From contig VGTI01000004.1 in the NCBI GenBank assembly GCA_016874735.1, forward strand, positions 117,972-181,971: a DNA stretch of 64,000 nucleotides, read 5' to 3'. Both the position numbers and the translations under genes were made by a program. Source of the stretch: Deltaproteobacteria bacterium. GTDB lineage: Bacteria; Bdellovibrionota_B; Oligoflexia; Oligoflexales; CAIYRB01. Shown piece by piece: positions 54,118-61,630 of the stretch. The notes under the pieces were generated by a model. The model worked only from the letters and a program-made list of their open reading frames with translations. It searched no databases and was not told the origin of the DNA. Each line of letters opens with the position of its first letter. Within the stretch, counting starts at the first letter, position 1.

Positions 54118-54298
54118 CAGCACTATTCCAGCTACTGAAATTCGGCAAAGCAATAGACCGAATCAGACAGTATTAGGGTTATGATGACAGCTACTTTCGT
54201 CCATGCTAGCATCGCCGCCGCTCATGGCTTTGTGGCACGGCGCTCAATGAGTGGGCCTAACATATTTTGCATCTTTTTTTGCGTAGGGGAACTCGACA

Positions 54299-54850
54299 GT
54301 GGCAGTTTTAGAGGTCGTCGTTTGGCCAGCTAAAGTCCTCGAGACACGAGCCAGCGAAGTATCTAAGTTTGATGATCATTTAAGGTCTTTCGTCAAAGAC
54401 ATGCACGACACGATGAAGGCCGCCAACGGTATCGGACTAGCAGCTAATCAGGTTGGCGATTTGCGTCGAGTCATAACGATCGAAATACCCTGGGTGCCTA
54501 ATGATGATGCTGACGACAGTGACGATCACTGCGAGCCAAAGGAATGGTGGCACGACAAAAAGTTTACTTTCGTAAACCCAAAAATCACCAAAAAGTCTGG
54601 TAAATTTCGCTACCAAGAGGGGTGCCTTAGTTTCCCTGAAGTTTACGAGTTTATCGACCGCGCCGCTGATATTTGGGTGACAGCTCAAGATGAGAATGGC
54701 AAGAGCTTTGAAGTACACGCGACTGGGCTATTGTCGGTATGTCTCCAACATGAAATCGACCATATTGACGGCATTGTCTTTATCGATCGGATGAGTAGAC
54801 TCAAGGCGGGTCTTGCCAAAAAGAAACTGAAGCGACCGGTGACGCCATGA
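54299..54850 (+). CDS. def: Peptide deformylase
   Basis: Removes the formyl group from new proteins, 183 residues, starting with GTG at 54299. All three motifs are present: GIGLAANQVG at 44-53, EGCLS at 107-111 with the metal cysteine 109, and HEIDH at 151-155. Between motifs 1 and 2 there is an acidic, His- and Trp-containing insertion (about residues 66-87, PNDDADDSDDHCEPKEWWHD) that is longer than usual. The stop overlaps the rpe start (ATGA). Confidence 0.95.
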   Translation: MAVLEVVVWPAKVLETRASEVSKFDDHLRSFVKDMHDTMKAANGIGLAANQVGDLRRVITIEIPWVPNDDADDSDDHCEPKEWWHDKKFTFVNPKITKKSGKFRYQEGCLSFPEVYEFIDRAADIWVTAQDENGKSFEVHATGLLSVCLQHEIDHIDGIVFIDRMSRLKAGLAKKKLKRPVTP

Positions 54851-55512
54851 CTAGCGTCCTTGTTGCACCGTCTCTATTAGCTGCTGACCCCATGAGTTTC
54901 AGGGACGAAGTGCATAGTGTGGAAAAGGCTGGTGCAGATTGGCACCATGTGGACGTGATGGACGGCCATTTTGTCCCGAACCTTACCTACGGTTTACAGT
55001 TCATAGCTGCGTTGAAAAAGATCTCGACGCTGCCTCTGGACGTTCACATTATGGTGAGCAATCCAGATATCGTGGCTCTGGACTATGTCAAGGCAGGCGC
55101 TGACCGCCTTACGTTCCATGTTGAGGCTGCGATCCACGCTCACAGACTCACTCAAGCCATACGAGGAGCTGGAGCAAAAGTTGGGGTAGCTCTGAATCCA
55201 GGAACACCTGTGGAGACCGTCCTACCGCTGATTTATGACGTTGATAGTATCATGTTTATGTCGGTGAATCCCGGATATGGTGGCCAGCAATACATCCCCC
55301 AAACAGCGGGACGCATCCAACAGCTGAGTAAAAGCCTTGAGGCTGCTGGACTTGATCAGTCGGTACTAATCGAAGTTGACGGCGGTATTAACGAAAAAAC
55401 TGGGGCTGAGGTGGTCGCTGCTGGAGCAAGAGTGCTAGTTGCTGGTACATTTATCTTTGGAGCTACAGATAGGTCTCTGCCAATCAAACGGCTCCACAAC
55501 TTGGGTTCTTAA
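54847..55512 (+). CDS. rpe: Ribulose-phosphate 3-epimerase
   Basis: Interconverts ribulose 5-phosphate and xylulose 5-phosphate, 221 residues. TIM-barrel marks are APSLLAADPMSF, WHHVDVMDGHFVPNLTYG, LDVHIMVSNPD, MSVNPGYGGQQYIP and EVDGGINEKTG, containing the metal ligands His, Asp and the catalytic acids. It is translationally coupled to def. Confidence 0.96.
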   Translation: MTSVLVAPSLLAADPMSFRDEVHSVEKAGADWHHVDVMDGHFVPNLTYGLQFIAALKKISTLPLDVHIMVSNPDIVALDYVKAGADRLTFHVEAAIHAHRLTQAIRGAGAKVGVALNPGTPVETVLPLIYDVDSIMFMSVNPGYGGQQYIPQTAGRIQQLSKSLEAAGLDQSVLIEVDGGINEKTGAEVVAAGARVLVAGTFIFGATDRSLPIKRLHNLGS

Positions 55513-55545
55513 GGGCCGCAGTCTGGGCCCGAGATAGGGGTGACA

Positions 55546-55992
55546 ATGAATTGTTGGCAAAGACTGGCTACTTCAGCCCTACTTAGCTTAGTAGCCTCCA
55601 CTTTACCGGGTCACGCAACCCCCGCCGAAGCACCTAACATAGCCACTCGGGTTGGTGGCGATTATCTAGTCTCTGCAATTGATCACGTAGATAACGGTGA
55701 ATTTCGGATTCAATTTGCTGCAGTGGCTCCCAGCGGTAAATTCGATACGTTAACGCTCCACAGTAATCATGTCCATGTAGCCGTGAAAATTGGCCAAAAG
55801 CTTCGGCTTTCGGCCGAGATTCTGAGCACCAAAGGTACTGCCGCTGAGGTTGCGCAGATGGTGATCTTTGTCGCCAATCCGCAGGGACCTGTACCTGTGT
55901 GGCTCCTATCTAACCGCGCAGGTCCACGCGACCTCAAGGCGACTAAATATTTAGAAATGCATAGCCCACTTACAGATTATATCGTCATGTAA
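55546..55992 (+). CDS. Small exported protein of unknown function
   Basis: Unrecognised protein of 148 residues from ATG 55546, preferred over GTG 55540 because AGGGG lies just upstream. It has a signal peptide (WQRLATSALLSLVASTLPGH) and a beta-rich mature domain (NGEFRIQFAAVAPSGKFDTL, then VHVAVKIGQKLRLSAEIL) that could form a small OB- or Ig-like fold. It lies between rpe and a rhomboid protease gene on the same strand. Confidence 0.65.
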   Translation: MNCWQRLATSALLSLVASTLPGHATPAEAPNIATRVGGDYLVSAIDHVDNGEFRIQFAAVAPSGKFDTLTLHSNHVHVAVKIGQKLRLSAEILSTKGTAAEVAQMVIFVANPQGPVPVWLLSNRAGPRDLKATKYLEMHSPLTDYIVM

Positions 55993-55997
55993 GTTTT

Positions 55998-57065
55998 TTG
56001 AGCACGAGAGACGACGTGGTAGATCAGGATTCTATTGAAGAAAGTCCGGTACTGCCTGCAGTGGCACAGCCTTCAGGTCTCAGATATCTATTTGGAACTT
56101 GGTCTGGGCGACTTTTACTGGTCAATTTCGCCTTTTTCGGACTGATCTGTTGGCTAAGTGGCAGCATATTTTTCCCTGATATGGACACTTTGCTACGGTT
56201 AGGGGCTAAAGATCCGGTCCTCCTGGCCGAGGGCCAGTACTGGCGACTGCTAACCCCCATGTTCCTTCATGTCGGAATAGTACATTTCGGTTTCAATAGT
56301 TACTTTTTATATATCGTCGGTTATCAGATCGAGCGTTTGCTAGGTGCTCAGTGGTTCATGCTGGTTTATCTCCTGGCTGGTCTCGGGGGCAATATTGCCA
56401 GCGCGGCTTTCAGTGTCAATATGAGTGCAGGCGCCTCTAGCGCCCTGTTTGGCCTTCTTGGTGCAGGATTCCTGCTAGAGAGAACCGTTGGCTCGCGCAT
56501 CAAACAACTAACTGGACGCCGACCCAAAAATCGGGCCTACGCTATGACCCTCGTCATAAACCTCGGCCTAGGGCTACTTATCCCGTTCATAGATAATTCC
56601 GCACATTTAGGTGGTCTGATTACTGGATGTCTACTGACCGCAGCGATGATCAACCTGAGGCCAAATTCGCTACACAAATTAAATCGGGTGACGGGTTCTC
56701 TACTAGTGCTGACAATTTTAGCCCTATTCGCGATTGGCGCTCAGATGGCAACCAGCGTAACTCTCATCCATCGTCGCCTTGTTTCTGCAGCGGAAACAGC
56801 ATCTACTGAGGGTGATAAAATATACCGCTACAGCCAGGCCATCACCTTGGAGCCCTCCGATTGGGAGTCTCGATTGAAAAGGGCACGTCTTTATATAAAC
56901 CAGGGTGCGATGAATTATGCCTTCGGTGATTTACGCGCCGTCTTAGGTCTGGGGCAGCAGTATCAGGATGCTATTAAGGCTTTTGCCGCCGAATTGGATC
57001 AAAGCGGCTATACGAATCAGGCGTGGGAGGTTAGGCAAATGCTTTCCCATGCTGATGTAAACTAA
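55998..57065 (+). CDS. Rhomboid family intramembrane serine protease
   Basis: Membrane protease of 355 residues. The rhomboid core has YWRLLTPMFLHVGIVHFGFN, the catalytic serine 147 in SAGASSALFG (GxSx motif) and the catalytic histidine 203 in SAHLGGLITG. Six helices are likely, plus one further hydrophobic segment near residue 230. The last 90 residues are soluble and resemble a TPR-like repeat (YSQAITLEPSDWESRLKRAR, then LYINQGAMNYAFGDLRAVLG). The start is TTG at 55998; a GTG five codons later is an alternative. Substrates unknown. Confidence 0.88.
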   Translation: MSTRDDVVDQDSIEESPVLPAVAQPSGLRYLFGTWSGRLLLVNFAFFGLICWLSGSIFFPDMDTLLRLGAKDPVLLAEGQYWRLLTPMFLHVGIVHFGFNSYFLYIVGYQIERLLGAQWFMLVYLLAGLGGNIASAAFSVNMSAGASSALFGLLGAGFLLERTVGSRIKQLTGRRPKNRAYAMTLVINLGLGLLIPFIDNSAHLGGLITGCLLTAAMINLRPNSLHKLNRVTGSLLVLTILALFAIGAQMATSVTLIHRRLVSAAETASTEGDKIYRYSQAITLEPSDWESRLKRARLYINQGAMNYAFGDLRAVLGLGQQYQDAIKAFAAELDQSGYTNQAWEVRQMLSHADVN

Positions 57066-57067
57066 AC

Positions 57068-57733
57068 CTAGGCGATATCTAAAAACCTATCCGCGATCGG
57101 GGCGTCGTAATGGCGCCTCAGTAGAGTTTGTAGACTGTCCGTTAATAGCTCCGTGCGTCTGAGGTGCTGATACCAAAATCGAGCTGCAAACTTCGACGCC
57201 TCCCAATAGTGTTCCTGACCCTCAGCGATGATTCGACTTTGGTCAAACAGTTTATTCACCAGGGGACGTAAATGACTATCACCAACCTGATTTAGAAGGA
57301 AAGTTGCTGCAACGATAACTTTATCAATCTCGGCCTGGAACTCGAGCTCAAGCCTTGAAACAGAGCGACCTACCATGGTGCGATTCGCGATCAGATGAAA
57401 ATGACTTACCTCCTCTACGATTACGCAGAATTCGTCGAGGTTAGTATCCGTCAAATTTGCCAGGGGATCCTGCATGCGCAAGGGATGACAAATGGAATCG
57501 CTCAGGTGGATTCCAATGTAAATTTCATCGCTGCCGAGGTCTGAAGCCACATAAACGCTCCCCCTAGCGGCAGGATGATCCAGACGAAGCAGCTCACCCT
57601 TTATTGCAGCCTCGACCCAGCCGTCTGAAATCACGTGGTGAGAGGCCCGAGCCAAAGGTAAGAATCCGTAGTATTTACTGAGTTCGATCTCTATCTGATC
57701 GACAATCCTTCCGATCGCCGCGTCACCATTCAT
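57068..57733 (-). CDS. Protein of unknown function, second of a coupled pair
   Basis: Unrecognised soluble protein of 221 residues from ATG 57733, which overlaps the stop of the preceding gene (ATGA). A longer frame exists but has no reason for use. It contains the stretch FCVIVEEVSHFHLIANRTMV and then RLELEFQAEIDKVIVAATFL. Its Glu-Glu...His and Glu...Glu spacing could serve as a metal site, but no family is recognised. No signal peptide or membrane segment. Confidence 0.6.
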   Translation of the reverse strand: MNGDAAIGRIVDQIEIELSKYYGFLPLARASHHVISDGWVEAAIKGELLRLDHPAARGSVYVASDLGSDEIYIGIHLSDSICHPLRMQDPLANLTDTNLDEFCVIVEEVSHFHLIANRTMVGRSVSRLELEFQAEIDKVIVAATFLLNQVGDSHLRPLVNKLFDQSRIIAEGQEHYWEASKFAARFWYQHLRRTELLTDSLQTLLRRHYDAPIADRFLDIA

Positions 57734-58347
57734 TGACGTTCTCGGAAAGGAGTTTGTATGGGGGTGATCCCCACATCTCGCAGCATTCTCAACAGACGAT
57801 CTGAATTCTTTCGCGTCCATCTGTCGTAAACCGCCAATATATCTATTGGCTTAGCGGACCCTGGCGTCTCAGACACTTCTGCCACCACCTCGACTAAATC
57901 ACCGAATTTATCGGCCAAGTCTTCGTAGATACAAGAGAAATGTTCCTCGCCATGGCGCTCCCGCATGAGACTAGCAACGTTTGTGTAAGCAGATGACCCG
58001 AGGGAGATATAGTAATTTAAATCAAAGGCCTTACGATTGAAATAATCCTGAAAAAACCCTGCCATATAGAGACTGCTGTCCCCAAGGTACTTATATATGC
58101 GAGCCCGGTGGGCAGGAGGTGCTTCTAGGGCTTCTTTCACCATAATGGCCAATGGGGTATCGAATGCATCCAATTCTCCAGTGCTAGTTGAGAGCTTGTT
58201 TGGAGCAATGAACTCGCAAAGTAAGTTGACTACGTAGAATTCGATATGATCGCTAAGATCGACGCGTTGTTTTGCGACTACCGCGGAAACTCTTTCGCGG
58301 AAGAACTCTTGCGCGTTTATCGTTAGCTCCAATTGCCGCTCGCCCAT
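57730..58347 (-). CDS. Protein of unknown function, first of a coupled pair
   Basis: Unrecognised protein of 205 residues from ATG 58347, chosen because GGAGGGG precedes it on the minus strand. It is mostly helical (INAQEFFRERVSAVVAKQRV, then SDHIEFYVVNLLCEF), with an aromatic segment SLYMAGFFQDYFNRKAF near the middle. No signal peptide. A promoter-like site and a strong leader hairpin lie just upstream. Confidence 0.6.
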   Translation of the reverse strand: MGERQLELTINAQEFFRERVSAVVAKQRVDLSDHIEFYVVNLLCEFIAPNKLSTSTGELDAFDTPLAIMVKEALEAPPAHRARIYKYLGDSSLYMAGFFQDYFNRKAFDLNYYISLGSSAYTNVASLMRERHGEEHFSCIYEDLADKFGDLVEVVAEVSETPGSAKPIDILAVYDRWTRKNSDRLLRMLRDVGITPIQTPFRERQ

Positions 58348-58361
58348 GCCCCCTCCCTCAC

Positions 58362-58383
58362 GCCTTAAGGCGCGAAGCCTTAA
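58362..58383 (-). promoter_or_regulatory. Leader hairpin/direct repeat before the unknown gene pair
   Basis: GCCTTAA occurs at 58362-58368 and again at 58377-58383, exactly 15 bases apart. The complementary TTAAGGC at 58365-58371 pairs perfectly with the second copy across a five-base loop. In the minus-strand transcript this makes a seven-pair hairpin ending about ten bases before the GGAGGGG ribosome site. It could be a translational switch or a protein operator. Confidence 0.45.
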
Positions 58384-58403
58384 CAAAACACTATTTAGTT
58401 TAT

Positions 58404-58432
58404 ATTCTCCCCTTAATTGGCCGGCCAGTCAA
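58404..58432 (-). promoter_or_regulatory. Sigma-70-type promoter for the unknown gene pair
   Basis: On the minus strand TTGACT (58432-58427) and GAGAAT (58409-58404) are 17 bases apart. Transcription should start near 58397, so the hairpin at 58362-58383 lies inside the leader. Confidence 0.5.
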
Positions 58433-58574
58433 CAGCTACACCCAAACCGTCATTTCGTGTATCGGCAGATCCGATTAGGTACTTTAGGAAAAAAACTTAG
58501 ACATTCCTTAGAGCAAATAATAAGAAGGATTGGATGGTTACACGATCCTGCGGTGGATACGGTATTGGAGCACC

Positions 58575-58958
58575 ATGGTAGGACAACGTGAAGACAAAAA
58601 TCTGCGGTCTGACGGAACCACTTCAGGGGATAAGCTTGGTCTTGAAGAAATCGTCCATCTTGCGAACAAGATCGGGCTGGAATTCGCACATGCTAAGCGT
58701 GAGGCTGAGCGTCTTGAGCTGCTAAAGCCCACAGTCCGCGCTAGGATTGCCATCAGACTCGACAACGGGGAGATCAGTGAGGTCAAACTCAAAAGACTTA
58801 CTGAAACTGACCCCGAATATATCGAATTCTTAGACAAGCTAGTCAACGCTAAAGGTGAATCCGAACGACTCCGAATCCGTTACGAATCGTATAAAAATCT
58901 TTTCGAAGCTAAACGCAGTCTCCTGAGTTACCAAAAAGCCGAGATGAAACTAATTTAG
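58575..58958 (+). CDS. Small coiled-coil protein of unknown function
   Basis: Unrecognised 127-residue protein from ATG 58575, with GGAG upstream. It is highly charged and mostly helical: FAHAKREAERLELLKPTVRA near residue 40, then ESERLRIRYESYKNLFEAKR and SLLSYQKAEMKL at the C-terminus, likely coiled coils. No enzyme motif. Its stop overlaps that of the TPR lipoprotein (TTAG). It is divergent from the unknown gene pair. Confidence 0.6.
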   Translation: MVGQREDKNLRSDGTTSGDKLGLEEIVHLANKIGLEFAHAKREAERLELLKPTVRARIAIRLDNGEISEVKLKRLTETDPEYIEFLDKLVNAKGESERLRIRYESYKNLFEAKRSLLSYQKAEMKLI

Positions 58959-59947
58959 CGCGGCATTGTTTTTGCCTTACCTTGAAGCGTTGATACGCGC
59001 TGCTTGACTTCATTCAATCGAGCTATGAATTCCGGATCAGCTGCAGCCTGGCGGCGAAAATATTTGTAGTACTTGAGGGACTTTTCGCGGTCTATATTTT
59101 CGTAGGTCTTTCCTAATAAATAATGCCCCTCAGTAAGTCTTGGTCGCAAACGCACGGCCCTCTCAAGATACGTGATCGCTTGCTGATTCTTGCCGTGATC
59201 GAGAGAGTATCGTCCGAGACCTAGCAAAGCTCCTGCGAGTAATGGCTGCTCCTTGAGTGCCTCGCGATAGGCTCGCGCTGCACCCTCGTAGTCATTGAGC
59301 TCGTATAGTACGTCGCCTTCAACACTGTTGTAGTAGGGTCTCGAGGCAGCGGCGATTTGCTTTTTTGCGGTAGAAACCGTCACCAATGCCTCTTTTGGTC
59401 GTTTCAATTTCAACAAGGTTCGCGCTGCGATAATACCGCTTTGATCATCATCCGGGGCAATTTTCTGTAACTCTCTAGCGATAGTGAGAGCCTCGCTGTA
59501 GTATCGAATTTTGAAATAGCTCCATGCCAGAGGCTTGAGTGCTCGGATGTCTCCCTCGCGTATTTTCAACGCCTTCTTGTACCGAAAAATAGCTTCAGCA
59601 TACTTATCCTGTGCACGGTAACCTTCACCGAGGTAGTAATTTGCGTCAAAGTCCTTCTCAAACTTGGTCATAGCTTTTTCAAGGTGGCGAACGGCTCCCT
59701 TGTAATCTCCCATCTTGACTGAAACCATGCCCAAATTACGGTGAGCTGTCAGATTCTCGGGATTTTGACCCAGTGCCCTTTTGTAGGCGTCAGCTGCCTC
59801 CCGGAGAAGACCTTCACGTGCGTACTGGTTGCCTTGAGCCACGTAGCTCACACGCTCCGGCGTTACACAGCCGGTCAAAAATGAAGACGCAACAATTACT
59901 GCTTTGACGAATAGTCTAGTGAGCGATCCATCAAGGGCAATGGGCAT
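58955..59947 (-). CDS. TPR-repeat lipoprotein
   Basis: Lipid-anchored scaffold protein of 330 residues. The signal peptide (VKAVIVASSFLTGC) ends in the lipobox LTGC at about residue 27. About seven tetratricopeptide repeats follow, for example AADAYKRALGQNPENLTAHR, HLEKAMTKFEKDFDANYYLG, IFRYKKALKIREGDIRALKP and YLERAVRLRPRLTEGHYLLG. It resembles PilF/NlpI-type outer-membrane lipoproteins; a link to the pilus genes at 16-20 kb is possible but not shown. Confidence 0.85.
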   Translation of the reverse strand: MPIALDGSLTRLFVKAVIVASSFLTGCVTPERVSYVAQGNQYAREGLLREAADAYKRALGQNPENLTAHRNLGMVSVKMGDYKGAVRHLEKAMTKFEKDFDANYYLGEGYRAQDKYAEAIFRYKKALKIREGDIRALKPLAWSYFKIRYYSEALTIARELQKIAPDDDQSGIIAARTLLKLKRPKEALVTVSTAKKQIAAASRPYYNSVEGDVLYELNDYEGAARAYREALKEQPLLAGALLGLGRYSLDHGKNQQAITYLERAVRLRPRLTEGHYLLGKTYENIDREKSLKYYKYFRRQAAADPEFIARLNEVKQRVSTLQGKAKTMPR

Positions 59948-60047
59948 AAAGGGAAAGCTCCCACGTTACCTTTAGTTGGGAATAGATAGACGTGAGTATA
60001 TTGTACCGTACTTTTCGGCTTTAAACTCGGCCTTGGGCTAGACAACA

Positions 60048-60377
60048 TCATTCAGCGATATAGTACTCTTCAAATAGCGACCAGCAGCGCCCATTTCTTG
60101 AGTAAAACGAAAGCATGATAGCTTTCGTGGTCCATTCTTTGTAGTTAGCCGTCTTGTAGCTATAGTAGCGAAGGTCTAAATTTCCCGCCTTACCCGTCAC
60201 TAACCCGTCAGGAACAGGCATAAAGTCATCCAGGTAGTAACATTCATTTGGTGAATTGCGCAGAAATGGCAAAAAGGTTGGGTCGACCCCTCCAGTAGAT
60301 ACCATTGCTCTGCATGAAATCGTACTGCCGGCGACCAAGCCAACCAACAAAAACGATTTAGCAATTAATGGTTTCAT
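60048..60377 (-). CDS. Small exported protein of unknown function
   Basis: Unrecognised protein of 109 residues from ATG 60377, preferred over GTG 60389 because GTGAGG lies six bases upstream. The signal segment (AKSFLLVGLVAGSTISC) ends in TISC, a poor lipobox, so it may be lipidated or simply secreted. The mature part has two more cysteines (ECYYL and GRCWSLF) that could pair, and is rich in Tyr. It is divergent from a lipoprotein gene, with palindromes between them. Confidence 0.6.
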   Translation of the reverse strand: MKPLIAKSFLLVGLVAGSTISCRAMVSTGGVDPTFLPFLRNSPNECYYLDDFMPVPDGLVTGKAGNLDLRYYSYKTANYKEWTTKAIMLSFYSRNGRCWSLFEEYYIAE

Positions 60378-60392
60378 TTTACGCCTCACCTA

Positions 60393-60410
60393 GTGAAGGT
60401 TAAACTTCAC
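60393..60410. promoter_or_regulatory. Palindromic site in the divergent spacer (first)
   Basis: GTGAAGGTTAAACTTCAC is an 18-base near-perfect palindrome, with eight of nine pairs matching. It lies 16-33 bases before the 60377 start. It has the size and symmetry of a dimeric repressor site and could also fold as a leader hairpin. Confidence 0.45.
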
Positions 60411-60421
60411 ATACAGGTGAT

Positions 60422-60433
60422 TCGGCATGCCGA
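60422..60433. promoter_or_regulatory. Palindromic site in the divergent spacer (second)
   Basis: TCGGCATGCCGA is a perfect 12-base palindrome 11 bases after the first palindromic site and 41 bases before the plus-strand start at 60475. Two palindromes in a spacer of 97 bases between divergent exported-protein genes suggest shared control. Confidence 0.4.
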
Positions 60434-60474
60434 TTGGAAACTTTAGCAAAAAAATTTAGTTGAGGCGCCATTTA

Positions 60475-61617
60475 GTGAAACTAATATATCTATTTTCAGC
60501 GCTTTACATCTGTGGGTGCCAGTCCTTACAAACCACAAAAACCAAGTCGAACTGGTACCAATTGCAACAAGTCTCAAAGTCGGATTGCTTCTCATGGCCG
60601 TTAAGAGAGGGGGACCTACGCATCGATCACGTAATTCCCGTCAAAGGTAGCAAATCAGGCCTTCTAGTCAGTGGACTGCGTCGTAACAGCAGTCCATTTG
60701 CTTACTTTGCACCCTTTCAGACTGATAAACCTGAGCCGGAAGATTTTGAGTCGTTTCAATTGACTCAAGGGGAGCAACTGATTGGAGCTCATAGTGGGCA
60801 GGGGCAACTCATCATCGCCTCTGCCATCAATGGGGACAGCGGTTCAAAGCTCGTTCTTCAAAGTTTGACAGCCAAACGCGTTCTGCTAGAACACAACTTT
60901 TCCTCGCAAGAAATATTGGATGGAGAACTGATATCCAGCCGCAATGGATTTTGGCTTTTACTCAAAACCTCGAATCATCGATCCAATGCTGTTTTCGTCG
61001 CGCTCAATAACGGACGCTATACCGTGCACCCAATTTCCAGCCAGAGCTGGCCTAACCACCCCACGCTCATACCCAGTGGCGCTGAGGCAACTGCCTTAGT
61101 CGTTTGGCTCGACGACGACTCGCCCCCCAAAATTCACACCCAAGCTCTCCGCGAGTCTGGCAGCGTTATGCCCGAATCAATATTACGCAATGGAATCAGA
61201 GACCTGGAGGTATACGCGGCAACTGCTAGAGATCAACGGCTCTACATTGGTTTAGTCGAAGGTGACACCATGGTCGGAGAGGCCCACTTGAGGGTGAATG
61301 TTTTTCGACTTGCAGACACTGGATTCACCCTCGAAAAGTCGGTTAAATTTGCACTCAACGATGTCCACACCTCTGCGCCCCTTTTTCTCGATGCTAGCGG
61401 TGGTTTAGAGCTGGTTCTTTTGAATTGGATTGACGAGGAAAGTACTATTGCGCGATACCAAATCGGGTCGCTACTCGGGTCTAAACCACGTTTTTCTGGC
61501 GTTTTTTCCACAGGTATGCGCATCATGGGGCACTTGGCGTCTCCAACTGAGGGCGACTTTGTTGTGACACGTCATCGTTCCGGACCACAGTGGACCTTTC
61601 AACAATGTCGCATCTAA
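60475..61617 (+). CDS. Predicted lipoprotein of unknown function
   Basis: Exported protein of 380 residues from GTG 60475, preferred over TTG 60460 because GAGG at 60462-60465 gives normal spacing. The signal peptide KLIYLFSALYICGC ends in the lipobox ICGC. The mature part is beta-rich with repeated short strands (RNGFWLLLKTSNHRSNAVFV, then RLYIGLVEGDTMVGEAHLRV), possibly a propeller. No family recognised. It is followed by the UbiA-like gene 13 bases later. Confidence 0.65.
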   Translation: MKLIYLFSALYICGCQSLQTTKTKSNWYQLQQVSKSDCFSWPLREGDLRIDHVIPVKGSKSGLLVSGLRRNSSPFAYFAPFQTDKPEPEDFESFQLTQGEQLIGAHSGQGQLIIASAINGDSGSKLVLQSLTAKRVLLEHNFSSQEILDGELISSRNGFWLLLKTSNHRSNAVFVALNNGRYTVHPISSQSWPNHPTLIPSGAEATALVVWLDDDSPPKIHTQALRESGSVMPESILRNGIRDLEVYAATARDQRLYIGLVEGDTMVGEAHLRVNVFRLADTGFTLEKSVKFALNDVHTSAPLFLDASGGLELVLLNWIDEESTIARYQIGSLLGSKPRFSGVFSTGMRIMGHLASPTEGDFVVTRHRSGPQWTFQQCRI

Positions 61618-61630
61618 AAAGAGACTTTCG

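Noticed and set aside
53708..54184. Open frame of 158 codons on the plus strand opposite trxA
   Set aside because: It covers thioredoxin in antisense and encodes no recognisable domain.
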